Shown here: positions 1 through 8,243 of the stretch, in pieces
How positions within the stretch are numbered: position 1 is the stretch's first letter
How the letters are laid out: each line of letters opens with the position of its first letter
NCBI RefSeq assembly: GCF_001424125.1
Contig: NZ_LMQI01000005.1
Span: forward strand, 536,162 to 600,161
Source of the DNA: Cellulomonas sp. Leaf395
GTDB lineage: Bacteria > Actinomycetota > Actinomycetes > Actinomycetales > Cellulomonadaceae
Length of the DNA stretch: 64,000 nucleotides
Direction of reading: 5' to 3'
Program-made: the position numbers and the translations under genes
Notes under the pieces: generated by a model
What the model saw: only the letters and a program-made list of their open reading frames with translations
The model's database searches: none
What the model was told of the DNA's origin: nothing

Positions 1-332
1 CCGGCACCTCGACGGGTGCGTGCTCGGTCAAGTACATCGCGAACAGCTGGAACACCGGCTTCACCGGCTCGATCAAGGTGACGAACACCGGCACCACCCC
101 GCTGGCCGGCTGGACGCTCGGCTTCTCCTTCGCCAACGGCCAGGCCGTCACGCAGGGCTGGAGCGCCGACTGGTCCCAGTCCGGTTCGGCCGTCACCGCG
201 AAGGGTCTGTCGTGGAACTCCACGCTGGCGCCCGGAGCCTCGACGGACATCGGCTTCAACGGCTCGCACACGGGCACGAACAACGCGCCCACCGCCTTCA
301 CGATCAACGGTGCTGCCTGCACCGTCGCGTGA
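1..332 (+). CDS. C-terminal CBM2 module of a secreted glycoside hydrolase (5-prime truncated)
   Basis: Only the last 109 codons lie in the window; the reading frame starts at base 3 and ends with TGA at 330-332. The visible part is a complete family 2 carbohydrate-binding module: it begins GACSVKYIANSW, has the exposed tryptophans of the cellulose-binding face (NSWNTGF, TQGWSADW, LSWNST) and ends with the second cysteine of the terminal disulfide (NGAACTVA). CBM2 modules anchor secreted plant cell-wall hydrolases to crystalline cellulose. The catalytic domain is outside the window, so the enzyme family cannot be named. The next gene ends with a near-identical module, suggesting a tandem cellulase locus. 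Confidence 0.9.
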   Translation, partial: GTSTGACSVKYIANSWNTGFTGSIKVTNTGTTPLAGWTLGFSFANGQAVTQGWSADWSQSGSAVTAKGLSWNSTLAPGASTDIGFNGSHTGTNNAPTAFTINGAACTVA

Positions 333-347
333 TCTAGCGGCATGACG

Positions 348-378
348 AGCGGGGGTCCTCCAGCGGAGGGCCCCCGCT
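348..378 (+). terminator. Rho-independent-type hairpin after the CBM2 gene
   Basis: Two 14-base arms (348-361 and 365-378) pair with one G-T wobble around an AGC loop. It starts 16 bases after the stop codon and overlaps the false upstream ATG at 342 of the next reading frame. There is no U-tract, as is usual in high-G+C actinomycetes. Confidence 0.7.
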
Positions 379-422
379 CTGCATGCCGGGCCACCCATAC
401 CCTTCAGCACCCGAGGAGAACC

Positions 423-2645
423 GTGTCCCCCACCCACCGCCTACGCGTCCTCGCCACCAGCGTCGCCGCGACAGCCGCCCTGGCCGCGCCCCTGGTGATC
501 GGCGCGGTTCCCGCTCACGCCGCTGCCGGTGACGACTGGCTGCACGTGTCGGGCAACAAGATCGTCGACGAGTCAGGCAAGGAGGTGTGGCTGACCGGCA
601 CCAACTGGTTCGGGTTCAACGCCGGCGAGCGCGTCTTCCACGGCCTCTGGTCCGCCAACATCACGACCCTGACCAAGAGCATGGCCGACCGCGGCATCAA
701 CACCGTCCGCGTGCCGATCTCCACGCAGCTCCTGCTCGAGTGGAAGGCCGGGACATTCCTCAAGCCGAACGTCAACACCTACGCCAACCCCGAGCTCGAG
801 GGCAAGAACAGTCTCCAGATCTTCGACTACTGGCTGACTCTCTGTGAGAAGTACGGCATCAAGGTCTTCCTCGACGTGCACAGCGCAGAGGCGGACAACG
901 CGGGCCACGTGTACCCGGTGTGGTGGAAGGGGTCCATCACCACCGAGGACGCGTACGCCGGCTGGGAGTGGGTGGCCGAGCGGTACAAGGACAACGACAC
1001 GATCGTCGGCGCGGACGTCAAGAACGAGCCGCACGGGACCCAGGGGGCCACCGAGCGCGCCAAGTGGGACGGCTCGACGGACCAGGACAACTTCAAGCAC
1101 TTCGCAGAGACGGCCGGTCGCAAGATCCTGGCGATCAACCCGCACTGGCTGATCTTCGTCGAGGGCATCGAGGTGTACCCGAAGCCGGGTGTCCCCTGGA
1201 CGTCGACCGGCCTGACGGACTACTACGGCACCTGGTGGGGCGGGAACCTGCGGGGCGTCCGGGACTTCCCGATCGACCTGGGGTCGAACCAGGACCAGCT
1301 CGTCTACTCCCCGCACGACTACGGACCGCTCGTGTTCGAGCAGAAGTGGTTCCAGGGCACGTGGGACCGGACGACGCTCGAGCGTGACGTGTGGGACCCG
1401 AACTGGCTCTTCCTGCACAAGGAGAACATCTCGCCGCTGCTCATCGGCGAGTGGGGCGGCTTCATGGACGGCGGCCGGAACGAGAAGTGGATGGTCGCGA
1501 TCCGCGACCTCATCGTCGACCGCCGGCTCAGCCACACGTTCTGGGTGCTCAACCCGAACTCCGGCGACACCGGTGGCCTGCTCGGCTACGACTGGACCAC
1601 CTGGGACGAGCCCAAGTACGCGCTGCTCAAGCCGTCGCTGTGGCAGGACGGCGGCAAGTTCGTCGGCCTCGACCACCAGGTGCCGCTGGGCGGGGCCGGC
1701 AGCAGCACCGGCAAGTCCGTGTCGGACGTCGGCGGACAGCCCGGCGACACCACCCCGCCGTCCACGCCGGCCAACCTCGCAGCCGGGACCGCGGCGGCGA
1801 CCAGCATGCCGCTGACGTGGTCGGCGTCGACCGACTCCGGCTCGGGCGTCGCGGGCTACCAGGTGTACCTGGGCACGACCCTCGTCGGCAGCACGACGTC
1901 GACGAGCCTGACGGTGACCGGGCTGGCCGCGGACACCGCGTACCAGTTCTCGGTGCGCGCCAAGGACGTCGCCGGCAACGTCTCGGCGGCGTCCCCCGCC
2001 GTCACCGCCCGGACCGCTGTCGGCACCGGCACGGACACGGTCGCGCCGAGCGTCCCGACCGGGCTCGAGGCCGGGACGGGGACGACGACCTCGATCCCGC
2101 TGCGGTGGAACGCGTCGACAGACAGCTCCGGCGGCTCCGGCGTCGCGGGGTACGACGTCTACCGCGCGGGCACGCTCGTCGGCAGCACGACGACACCCAG
2201 CTACACGGCCACCGGCCTCGCGGCCGGGAACCCGTACGTGTTCACGGTCGTCGCGAAGGACGTCGCCGGCAACCGGTCGGCCGCGTCGTCGGCCCTGACC
2301 GCGTACACCTCCCCGGACGTGCCCACCGGCTCGTGCTCGGTCACCTACACGGCGAACAGCTGGAGCACCGGGTTCACGGGGTCCGTGCGCATCACCAACA
2401 CGGGCACCATCGCACTGACCGGGTGGGAGCTCGCGTTCTCCTACGCGAACGGCCAGCAGGTGACGCAGGGCTGGAGCGCGACCTGGTCGCAGACGGGCTC
2501 TGCCGTCATCGCCACCGGCGTGGCGTGGAACTCGACGCTCGCGCCCGGTGCGAGCACCGAGATCGGGTTCAACGGCACCCACTCCGGCACCAACACGGCG
2601 CCGACCGCGTTCACGGTGAACGGGGCCGCCTGCGCCGTGAAGTGA
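423..2645 (+). CDS. cenD: Secreted GH5 endoglucanase with two FN3 domains and a C-terminal CBM2 (CenD-like)
   Basis: The enzyme hydrolyses internal beta-1,4-glucan bonds outside the cell. The 740-residue product has a signal peptide (residues 1-33, cleavage after AHA), a GH5 domain to about 430, fibronectin type III repeats at about 445-530 and 540-630, and a CBM2 from about 637. Candidate catalytic residues are the acid/base Glu202 in KNEPHG and the nucleophile Glu343 in LIGEWGG. The order GH5-FN3-FN3-CBM2 and the length match C. fimi CenD. GTG at 423 was chosen because GAGGAG lies just upstream, a signal peptide follows directly, and the longer frame from 342 starts inside a terminator. The two FN3 repeats resemble each other and are likely spacers. 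Confidence 0.9.
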   Translation: MSPTHRLRVLATSVAATAALAAPLVIGAVPAHAAAGDDWLHVSGNKIVDESGKEVWLTGTNWFGFNAGERVFHGLWSANITTLTKSMADRGINTVRVPISTQLLLEWKAGTFLKPNVNTYANPELEGKNSLQIFDYWLTLCEKYGIKVFLDVHSAEADNAGHVYPVWWKGSITTEDAYAGWEWVAERYKDNDTIVGADVKNEPHGTQGATERAKWDGSTDQDNFKHFAETAGRKILAINPHWLIFVEGIEVYPKPGVPWTSTGLTDYYGTWWGGNLRGVRDFPIDLGSNQDQLVYSPHDYGPLVFEQKWFQGTWDRTTLERDVWDPNWLFLHKENISPLLIGEWGGFMDGGRNEKWMVAIRDLIVDRRLSHTFWVLNPNSGDTGGLLGYDWTTWDEPKYALLKPSLWQDGGKFVGLDHQVPLGGAGSSTGKSVSDVGGQPGDTTPPSTPANLAAGTAAATSMPLTWSASTDSGSGVAGYQVYLGTTLVGSTTSTSLTVTGLAADTAYQFSVRAKDVAGNVSAASPAVTARTAVGTGTDTVAPSVPTGLEAGTGTTTSIPLRWNASTDSSGGSGVAGYDVYRAGTLVGSTTTPSYTATGLAAGNPYVFTVVAKDVAGNRSAASSALTAYTSPDVPTGSCSVTYTANSWSTGFTGSVRITNTGTIALTGWELAFSYANGQQVTQGWSATWSQTGSAVIATGVAWNSTLAPGASTEIGFNGTHSGTNTAPTAFTVNGAACAVK

Positions 2646-2650
2646 CCGTC

Positions 2651-2688
2651 TGACGCGCGGGGGTCCGGACCCGGACCCCCGCGCGTCA
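2651..2688. terminator. Bidirectional terminator between cenD and the threonine aldolase gene
   Basis: An 18-base arm (2651-2668) is perfectly complementary to 2671-2688, with only two bases between. The TGA stop of the minus-strand gene (2686-2688) lies inside the right arm, so both convergent genes probably end on this one structure. Confidence 0.8.
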
Positions 2689-3732
2689 GCTCACGGCGTC
2701 GGTGACCGCTGCGACGAGCTCGTCGATGTCGGTGTCCGTGGTGTCGAACGAGCACATCAGGCGGACCTCCCCGGTCTCGACTATCCAGTCGTAGAACCGC
2801 CACCGCCGCCTCAAGACGTCCGCGACGCCGGGCGGGAAGATCACGAAGATGCCGTTCGCCTGCGTCGGGCGGGTCACCTTGACCCCCGGCAGGTTCTCGA
2901 TGCCGGCACGCAGCCGCGCCGCCATCGCGTTGGCGTGCTGCGCGGACCGGAGCCAGAGGTCGCCCTCGTAGAGCGCCACGAGCTGCGCGGAGACGAAGCG
3001 CATCTTGGAGGCGAGCTGCATGTCCATCTTGCGAAGGTAGGTCAGACCACCGTCCGCCGCGGGGTCGAGCACGACGACGGCCTCGCCATACAGCAGACCG
3101 TTCTTGGTGCCGCCGAGCGACAGGATGTCGACGCCGGCGTCGGTGGTGAACGCGCGCAGCGGCACGTCGAGGCTCGCCGCCGCGTTGGAGATCCGGGCGC
3201 CGTCGAGGTGGAGCCGGAGCCCGTGCTCGTGCGCCTGGTCGGCCAGGGCGCGGATCTCCTCGGGCGTGTACAGCGTGCCCAGCTCGGTGGACTGGGTGAT
3301 CGACACGACGCCCGGCTGCGCGCGGTGCTCGTCGCCGAACCCCCACGCCTGCGTCGCGACAAGCTCGGGGGTCAGCTTGCCGTCGGGCGTCGGCACGGTG
3401 AGCAGCTTGATGCCACCCATCCGCTCCGGGGCCCCGTTCTCGTCGGTGTGGATGTGTGCGGTCTCCGCGCAGACGACCGCGCCCCACCGCGGCAGGACCG
3501 ACTGCAGCGACAGCACGTTGGCACCCGTGCCGTTGAACACCGGGAACACCGTCGCCTGGTCACCGAAGTGCTGGACGACCACCTCGTGCAGCCGGGACGT
3601 GTACACGTCCTCGCCGTACGAGGTCTGGTGGCCACCGTTGGCCTCGGCGATCGCGGCGAGCACCTCGGGGTGCACCCCCGCGTAGTTGTCGGAGGCGAAG
3701 TCGCGGCGGTCGGCATCGTGCAGTCGGGTCAC
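2686..3732 (-). CDS. ltaE: Low-specificity threonine aldolase / beta-eliminating lyase, PLP-dependent
   Basis: It probably cleaves L-threonine or L-allo-threonine to glycine and acetaldehyde in the cytosol. The 348-residue length fits the family. Visible motifs are the N-terminal SDNYAGVHPEV, the PLP aspartate in HLDGAR (Asp178) and the PLP-binding lysine in SLGGTKNG (Lys210). GTG at 3732 starts the conserved part; the open frame runs further upstream, but the added residues look like shadow sequence and overlap the upstream region of the divergent gene at 3818. No other amino-acid gene is nearby, so it is probably monocistronic. Confidence 0.85.
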   Translation of the reverse strand: MTRLHDADRRDFASDNYAGVHPEVLAAIAEANGGHQTSYGEDVYTSRLHEVVVQHFGDQATVFPVFNGTGANVLSLQSVLPRWGAVVCAETAHIHTDENGAPERMGGIKLLTVPTPDGKLTPELVATQAWGFGDEHRAQPGVVSITQSTELGTLYTPEEIRALADQAHEHGLRLHLDGARISNAAASLDVPLRAFTTDAGVDILSLGGTKNGLLYGEAVVVLDPAADGGLTYLRKMDMQLASKMRFVSAQLVALYEGDLWLRSAQHANAMAARLRAGIENLPGVKVTRPTQANGIFVIFPPGVADVLRRRWRFYDWIVETGEVRLMCSFDTTDTDIDELVAAVTDAVS

Positions 3733-3817
3733 GTGACCAGTCTCTACGACGACGCCTGTCCACCTGCGCACGACCGGCGGGTGCGGCATGATCCGACCAG
3801 ACCGAAGGAGGACGACC

Positions 3818-4306
3818 GTGCACCAGCACGAGGCCGACCCGGACGACGGCCGGGACGAGACCCACAACGAGCGAGCCGACCGCAACTGGAACGAGCTGCT
3901 GCAAGAGCTGCGCGTCACGCAGACCGGGACGCAGATCCTCACGGGTTTCCTGCTGACCATCCCGTTCCAGCAGCGGTTCGCCGACCTCGACGCGTACCAG
4001 GAGGACCTCTACCTGGTGCTCGTGATCCTCGCGGTGCTGGCCACGGCCCTGTTCGTCGCACCGGTGAGCCTGCACCGCGTGCTCTTCGGCCGACGGCTCA
4101 AGCCCGAGCTCGTCACGGCAGGGGCGCGGTTCGCCCGGGCAGGCCTGGTGGTGCTGGCGTTCGTGATGGCCGGCAGCGCGACGCTGATCTTCGACGTCGT
4201 CCTGTCACGCGAGGCGGGCTGGACGGTGGGGATCGCATCGCTCGTGCTGTTGTTCGCGTCGTGGTGGCTGGTCCCCCGGCTCATCGCGCGGTCCGCCGGA
4301 GACTAG
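3818..4306 (+). CDS. DUF6328 family membrane protein
   Basis: A 162-residue protein with a charged N-terminal tail (about residues 1-35, Asp/Glu/His-rich) followed by four hydrophobic stretches at about 36-52, 60-82, 103-122 and 130-153. The pattern NELLQELRVTQTGTQILTGFLL is that of actinobacterial DUF6328 proteins, whose function is unknown. GTG at 3818 is preceded by a strong AAGGAGG (3805-3811), so the ATG at 3788 is rejected. It is divergent from the threonine aldolase gene. Confidence 0.75.
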   Translation: MHQHEADPDDGRDETHNERADRNWNELLQELRVTQTGTQILTGFLLTIPFQQRFADLDAYQEDLYLVLVILAVLATALFVAPVSLHRVLFGRRLKPELVTAGARFARAGLVVLAFVMAGSATLIFDVVLSREAGWTVGIASLVLLFASWWLVPRLIARSAGD

Positions 4307-4368
4307 GGCCGGTCGCGACGCTGCGGGGCTCGCAACACCGCGTGGGCGGCTCTGTCGCTGCTCGGGGA

Positions 4369-4773
4369 TCAGGACGCGGCGGCGGCCCGGCAGGTCGCGC
4401 AGGTACCCACCAGCTCGATCGTGTGGTCGACGTCGTCGAACCCGTGCGCGGCACCGACCTGCGCCGCCCATGCCTCAGCCTGCCCGGCCTCGATCTCGAC
4501 CGTGCGCCCGCAGCTGCGGCAGACCAGGTGGTGGTGGTGGCTGCGCTGCTCGCAGCGCCGGTAGACGGACTCGCCGTCCTCGGTCCGCAGGACGTCGACG
4601 TCCCCGTGCTCGGACAGGGACTGCACCGCGCGGTACACCGTGGCCAGACCGACGCTCGACCCGCGGGCACGGAGCATCTCGTGGAGCTGCTGGGCGCTGC
4701 GGAACTCGTCGACGTCCTCGAGGAGGTCGAGGATCTCGGCGCGCTGCCGCGTCTGACGTGGGACCACGACCAC
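4369..4773 (-). CDS. Fur-family metalloregulator, probably Zur-like
   Basis: A 134-residue DNA-binding repressor. The N-terminal winged helix carries the Fur recognition helix (VGLATVYRAVQSL, about 41-53). The dimerisation half holds a metal site HHHH (79-82) and two CxxC zinc knuckles (Cys85/Cys88 and Cys125/Cys128). Zur is favoured over Fur by resemblance only; PerR or Nur cannot be excluded. GTG at 4773 is chosen because AGGGAGG lies 8 bases upstream; an earlier GTG at 4806 overlaps a possible -10 element (TATAGT on the minus strand). No metal transporter lies in the window to suggest its regulon. Confidence 0.8.
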   Translation of the reverse strand: MVVVPRQTRQRAEILDLLEDVDEFRSAQQLHEMLRARGSSVGLATVYRAVQSLSEHGDVDVLRTEDGESVYRRCEQRSHHHHLVCRSCGRTVEIEAGQAEAWAAQVGAAHGFDDVDHTIELVGTCATCRAAAAS

Positions 4774-4820
4774 GATGCCGACCTCCCTCTTGAGACTGGT
4801 TCCCACTATAGCGCGACCGA

Positions 4821-4846
4821 GCCCTCGATCCCGGAGGATCGAGGGC
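4821..4846 (-). terminator. Terminator hairpin after the HU gene
   Basis: A perfect 10-bp stem (4821-4830 with 4837-4846) and a six-base loop, located 19 bases beyond the HU stop codon on the minus strand. It separates the highly expressed HU gene from the Fur-like gene downstream. Confidence 0.75.
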
Positions 4847-4864
4847 CCGGTCGAGGTGCTGAGG

Positions 4865-5146
4865 TCAGCCCTGGACGGCGCGCTTGAGGGCGCTGCCGGC
4901 GGTGAGCTTCACGCGGTAGCCCGCGGGGATCTCCAGCTTCTCGCCCGTCTGGGGGTTGATGCCGGTGCGAGCACCACGCTCGGCGCGGGCCACGGCAAGG
5001 AAGCCGGGGATCGTCACGGCCTCGCCGGCGGCGAGGTTCTCGATGAGGACCTCCTGGAAGGCCTTGAGGGCCTTGTCCGCGTCGGTGTTGGTGAGGCCGG
5101 TCTTGGCCGCGACGGCCTGGACGAGCTCGGTGCGGTTCACGCTCAC
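4865..5146 (-). CDS. hup: HU-family nucleoid protein
   Basis: A 93-residue DNA-bending architectural protein. It has the HU fold: helices at about 3-40 (NRTELVQAVAAKTGLT), the conserved beta-turn (VTIPGFLAVARAERGARTG) and the intercalating-arm motif INPQTGEKLEIPA. It lacks the long lysine-rich tail of mycobacterial HupB. The start at GTG 5146 (MSVNRTEL) has GAGGAG 8 bases upstream. The 144 bases before it to the next gene form the probable promoter region. Confidence 0.9.
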   Translation of the reverse strand: MSVNRTELVQAVAAKTGLTNTDADKALKAFQEVLIENLAAGEAVTIPGFLAVARAERGARTGINPQTGEKLEIPAGYRVKLTAGSALKRAVQG

Positions 5147-5290
5147 TGGATGTGCTCCTCTGTGTTCACTCGGACATGCGGGCCCACTTCCGGGCCGTTC
5201 CCCGGGGCGCGCGAAGTACCGCGAGCACCGGGGACGATCGGCTGACACTAACCCGGGAACCGCACGAATCCGTGCATCAGGCGTGTCGCG
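5147..5290. promoter_or_regulatory. Upstream region of hup
   Basis: This 144-base non-coding stretch holds the hup ribosome-binding site and, further upstream on the minus strand, a TAGTGT sequence that could serve as a -10 element. No matching -35 hexamer is clear, so the promoter position is only a suggestion. Confidence 0.35.
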
Positions 5291-6325
5291 TCAGCCATGG
5301 GTACGCGCCAGGAGGTCCTCCACGGGCCACGTCGTGATCACGCGTGCAGGGTCCAGGTCGTGCTCCACGGCTCGCTCGCAGCCGGCCCCGAGCCAGTCCA
5401 GCTGGCCCGGCGCGTGGGCGTCCGTGTCGATGGAGAAGTCGCAGCCGGCCTCGATGGCGATCGCGAGCAGCTCGTGCGGCGGGTCCAGCCGGTCGGGGCG
5501 GCAGTTGATCTCCACCGCGACCCCGTGCTCCGCGCACGCGTCGAACACCGCACGCGCGTCGAACTCGCTCTGCGGCCGGCTCTTGCCCTTGATCTGCCGA
5601 CCCGTGCAGTGCCCGAGGACGTCGGTGCGCGGGTTGCTCACCGCAGCGATCATCCGGCGGGTCATCGGCCCCGACTCCATCCGGAGCTTCGAGTGGACGG
5701 ACGCCACCACGACGTCGAGCTGGTCCAGCAGGTCTGGGTCCTGGTCGAGCCCGCCGTCGTCGAGGATGTCGACCTCGATCCCGGTGAGCACCCGGAACGG
5801 ACCGACGGCGCCGTTCAGTGCCCTGACCTGGTCCAGCTGGGCGCGCAGCCGCGAGGCGGACAACCCGTTGGCCACGGTGAGCCGGGGCGAGTGGTCCGTG
5901 ATCGCGAGGTACTCGTGCCCCAGCTCGAGGGCCGCGAGGACCATCTCCTGGATCGGCGTCTTCCCGTCGGACGCCTCGGTGTGCGAGTGCAGGTCGCCGC
6001 GGAGCCGCTCCCGCAGTGCGGCAGCGCGCGGTTCGAGCGGTGCCGCATAGTCGCGCTCGAGCTGGTCCAGATACTCGACCGGCTTGCCCCGCAGCACGTG
6101 CGCGACGACGTCCGCCGTGCGCGCCCCGACCGCCGGCAGGTCCGCCAGCGACCCCGAGGCCGCCAGCGCAGCCAGACGGTCAGGTGCCTGCCGTTCGATG
6201 CTGCGCGCCGCACCGCGGAACGCCTCGCTGCGGTACGGGCTCGCCTGGGCGCGCTCCAGCAGGAAGGCGATGCGGCGCAGAGCCGCGACCGCGGCTGCCT
6301 GCCGGTCGGCGGACGAGCCGCTCAC
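5291..6325 (-). CDS. HhH-PHP phosphoesterase (PolX-like N-terminus plus PHP domain, no polymerase domain)
   Basis: A 344-residue protein. Residues 1-95 resemble the 8-kDa helix-hairpin-helix domain of family X polymerases (SPYRSEAFRGAARSI, then LADLPAVGARTADVV). Residues 110-340 are a PHP metallo-phosphoesterase with its metal ligands: His113 and His115 (DLHSHTEASDG), Asp144-His145 (ITDHSPR), Glu184 (GIEVDI), His211 (SVHSKL), His239 (LGHC), and Asp302/His304 (DTDAHAP). PHP domains of bacterial PolX act on DNA 3-prime ends. The gene starts with a GTGA overlap on the stop of ku, so the two are translationally coupled. A histidinol-phosphatase role is less likely because of the HhH domain and the neighbours. 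Confidence 0.75.
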   Translation of the reverse strand: MSGSSADRQAAAVAALRRIAFLLERAQASPYRSEAFRGAARSIERQAPDRLAALAASGSLADLPAVGARTADVVAHVLRGKPVEYLDQLERDYAAPLEPRAAALRERLRGDLHSHTEASDGKTPIQEMVLAALELGHEYLAITDHSPRLTVANGLSASRLRAQLDQVRALNGAVGPFRVLTGIEVDILDDGGLDQDPDLLDQLDVVVASVHSKLRMESGPMTRRMIAAVSNPRTDVLGHCTGRQIKGKSRPQSEFDARAVFDACAEHGVAVEINCRPDRLDPPHELLAIAIEAGCDFSIDTDAHAPGQLDWLGAGCERAVEHDLDPARVITTWPVEDLLARTHG

Positions 6326-7230
6326 GACGCCTTACGACGCGTCTTGCGCGGGGTCGGCTCGTCCTCGTCGGCCTTCTTCTTCGGCTTCGCCTTGGACTTG
6401 GGCTTGGACTCCGCCTCGGCGGCGGGCTCGTCACCGCGAGCGCCGCGCGCTTTCTCGACGCTGCGCTGCAGGGCTGCCAGCAGGTCGACGACGTCTCCCC
6501 CGCCGTCGCCCGCACCCTCCTCGCCGGCCGGCAGTGGGACCGCCCGGGTGCTGCCCGACGACACCTTGGCCTCGATCAGCTGCTCGAGCGCACCCGCGTA
6601 GCGGTCCTCGTACTGCGACGGGTCGAAGTCCGCGGCCAGCGAGTCCACCAGGGACGCGGCCATCGCGAGCTCCTGCGGGCGCACCGAGACGTCCTCGTCG
6701 AGCACGGGGAAGTCGGCGGCGCGCACCTCGTCCGGCCACAGGAGCGTCTGCATCACGATCACGTTGTCGCGCACCCGCAGGACCGCCATCGACTCGCGCT
6801 GGCGCAGGGCAACCTTCACCACAGCCACCCGGTCGGCCTGCTCGAGCGCGCCGCGCAGCAGCGCGTACGGCTTCGCGGCGGTCTTCTCCGGCTCCAGGTA
6901 GTACGTCTTCTGCAGCAGGATCGGGTCCACCTGGTCCACGGGGACGAACTCGAGCACCTCGATCTCGCGCTCCGTGGACAGCGGCAGGGACTTGAAGTCC
7001 TCGTCGGTGAGCACCACCAGCTCGCCGTCGTCCGTCTCGTACCCCTTGGCGATGTCCGACATCTCGACCGGCTCGCCGTCGATGCTGCAGAACTTGCGGT
7101 ACCGGATGCGCCCGCCGTCCTCCTTGTGCACCTGGTGCAGCGTCACCTCGTGCTCACCGGTCGCCGAGTACAACCGCACCGGGACGTTGACCAGCCCGAA
7201 GGCGACCGCGCCCTTCCAGATCGCTCGCAT
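6322..7230 (-). CDS. ku: Ku protein of bacterial non-homologous end joining
   Basis: A 302-residue homodimeric DNA-end-binding protein that recruits LigD to double-strand breaks. It begins with the conserved MRAIWKGAVAFGLVNVPVRLYSAT and keeps the Ku core to about residue 245 (KTYYLEPEK, LLRGALEQ, VVKVALRQRE). The tail (about 255-302) is a Lys/Glu/Arg-rich extension that may thread DNA, as in actinobacterial Ku2-type proteins. It is divergent from the ligase gene at 7314 across 83 bases, which must hold both promoters, and its stop overlaps the start of the PHP gene. Confidence 0.95.
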   Translation of the reverse strand: MRAIWKGAVAFGLVNVPVRLYSATGEHEVTLHQVHKEDGGRIRYRKFCSIDGEPVEMSDIAKGYETDDGELVVLTDEDFKSLPLSTEREIEVLEFVPVDQVDPILLQKTYYLEPEKTAAKPYALLRGALEQADRVAVVKVALRQRESMAVLRVRDNVIVMQTLLWPDEVRAADFPVLDEDVSVRPQELAMAASLVDSLAADFDPSQYEDRYAGALEQLIEAKVSSGSTRAVPLPAGEEGAGDGGGDVVDLLAALQRSVEKARGARGDEPAAEAESKPKSKAKPKKKADEDEPTPRKTRRKAS

Positions 7231-7313
7231 GGCCCTGTCCTGTCGTCGATGGCTGCTGGGCGTGTCGATATCCAGCCGCGCCGGGCGCGGCCTCCTATGG
7301 GCAGGATGGACCC

Positions 7314-8243
7314 GTGGAGCCCATGCTCGCCACCCCTTCGACCGGTCCGGCGGAGCTTCCGCGCGGGCCGGAGTGGGCGTACGAGGTGAAGTGGGACGGC
7401 GTGCGTGCGCTCGCGGACACCACGTCGGGCCGGCTTCGGCTGTGGAGCCGCAACGAACGGGAGATCACCGCCGCCTACCCGGAGCTGCGCGGGCTGGAGG
7501 CGGTCCAGGGTGCTGTGCTCGACGGGGAGATCGTGCTGATGGCCGACGGGATCCCGTCGTTCACCGCCCTCGCGGAACGCATGCACGTGCGCGACCCGCG
7601 CCGCGCCGAGGCGCTCGCCACCAGGCGCCCGGTGACGTTCCTCGTGTTCGACGTGCTCCGCCTGTACGGCGTCGACCTCACACGGAGCACCTACGACGAG
7701 CGGCGCGACACGTTGACGCGGCTCGAGCTCCCCGACCGGGTCGAGCTCTCCCCCGTCTACCCCGACGGGCAGGAGCTGTGGGAGGTCACCAAGCAGCTCG
7801 GGCTCGAGGGCGTCGTCGCCAAGCGCCGGTCCTCCCCGTACGTCGCAGGCCGACGGTCGCCCGACTGGGTCAAGGCTCCACACCGACGCACTCGAGCCGC
7901 ACTGGTCGGCGGGTGGCGCGAGGAGACGAACGGCTCGGGCCGGATGGGCGCGGTCCTGTTCGGTGCGCGTGACGCCGACGGCGCCCTGCGCTACCTCGGT
8001 CGGGCAGGCAGCGGACTGACCGGGCGACGCGCGGCCGACCTGCAGAAGCTGTTGATACCGCGCAGCGACTCCCCGTTCGACGACGACGTGCCCGCCGTCG
8101 ACGCCCGCGGCACCCGGTGGTGCGAGCCGACGGTCGTCGTCGACACGCTGTACCTCGCCCGCAACCCGACCGGGCGGCTCAGGCAGCCGGTCGTGCGGGC
8201 CGTCCGCACCGACACCGACGCCGACCCGTGGGAGCAGCCGTGA
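7314..8243 (+). CDS. ligD: ATP-dependent DNA ligase, LigD ligase-domain type
   Basis: A 309-residue stand-alone ligase corresponding to the ligase module of LigD; it seals breaks held by Ku. The adenylation lysine is Lys26 in EVKWDGVRA (motif I). Motifs DGEIV, FLVFDVL and GLEGVVAKR follow at about 65-175, and the OB-fold with GRAGSGLTGR at about 225. GTG at 7314 is used; an in-frame ATG three codons later is also possible. The next gene overlaps it by GTGA, giving a ligase-polymerase pair instead of the usual single LigD polypeptide. Confidence 0.9.
   Translation: MEPMLATPSTGPAELPRGPEWAYEVKWDGVRALADTTSGRLRLWSRNEREITAAYPELRGLEAVQGAVLDGEIVLMADGIPSFTALAERMHVRDPRRAEALATRRPVTFLVFDVLRLYGVDLTRSTYDERRDTLTRLELPDRVELSPVYPDGQELWEVTKQLGLEGVVAKRRSSPYVAGRRSPDWVKAPHRRTRAALVGGWREETNGSGRMGAVLFGARDADGALRYLGRAGSGLTGRRAADLQKLLIPRSDSPFDDDVPAVDARGTRWCEPTVVVDTLYLARNPTGRLRQPVVRAVRTDTDADPWEQP

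Noticed and set aside
342-422. ATG at 342 as start of the GH5 endoglucanase
   Set aside because: It lies inside the terminator hairpin of the upstream gene and adds 27 residues before a clear signal peptide; GTG 423 has a good ribosome-binding site.
573-2582. 669-codon minus-strand frame opposite the GH5 gene
   Set aside because: Antisense shadow of a strongly supported gene; Arg/Ala/Gly-rich translation without motifs.
4800-4815. Zur/Fur box at the Fur-like gene
   Set aside because: Only a TATAGT-like -10 is seen; no palindrome of the usual kind could be found.
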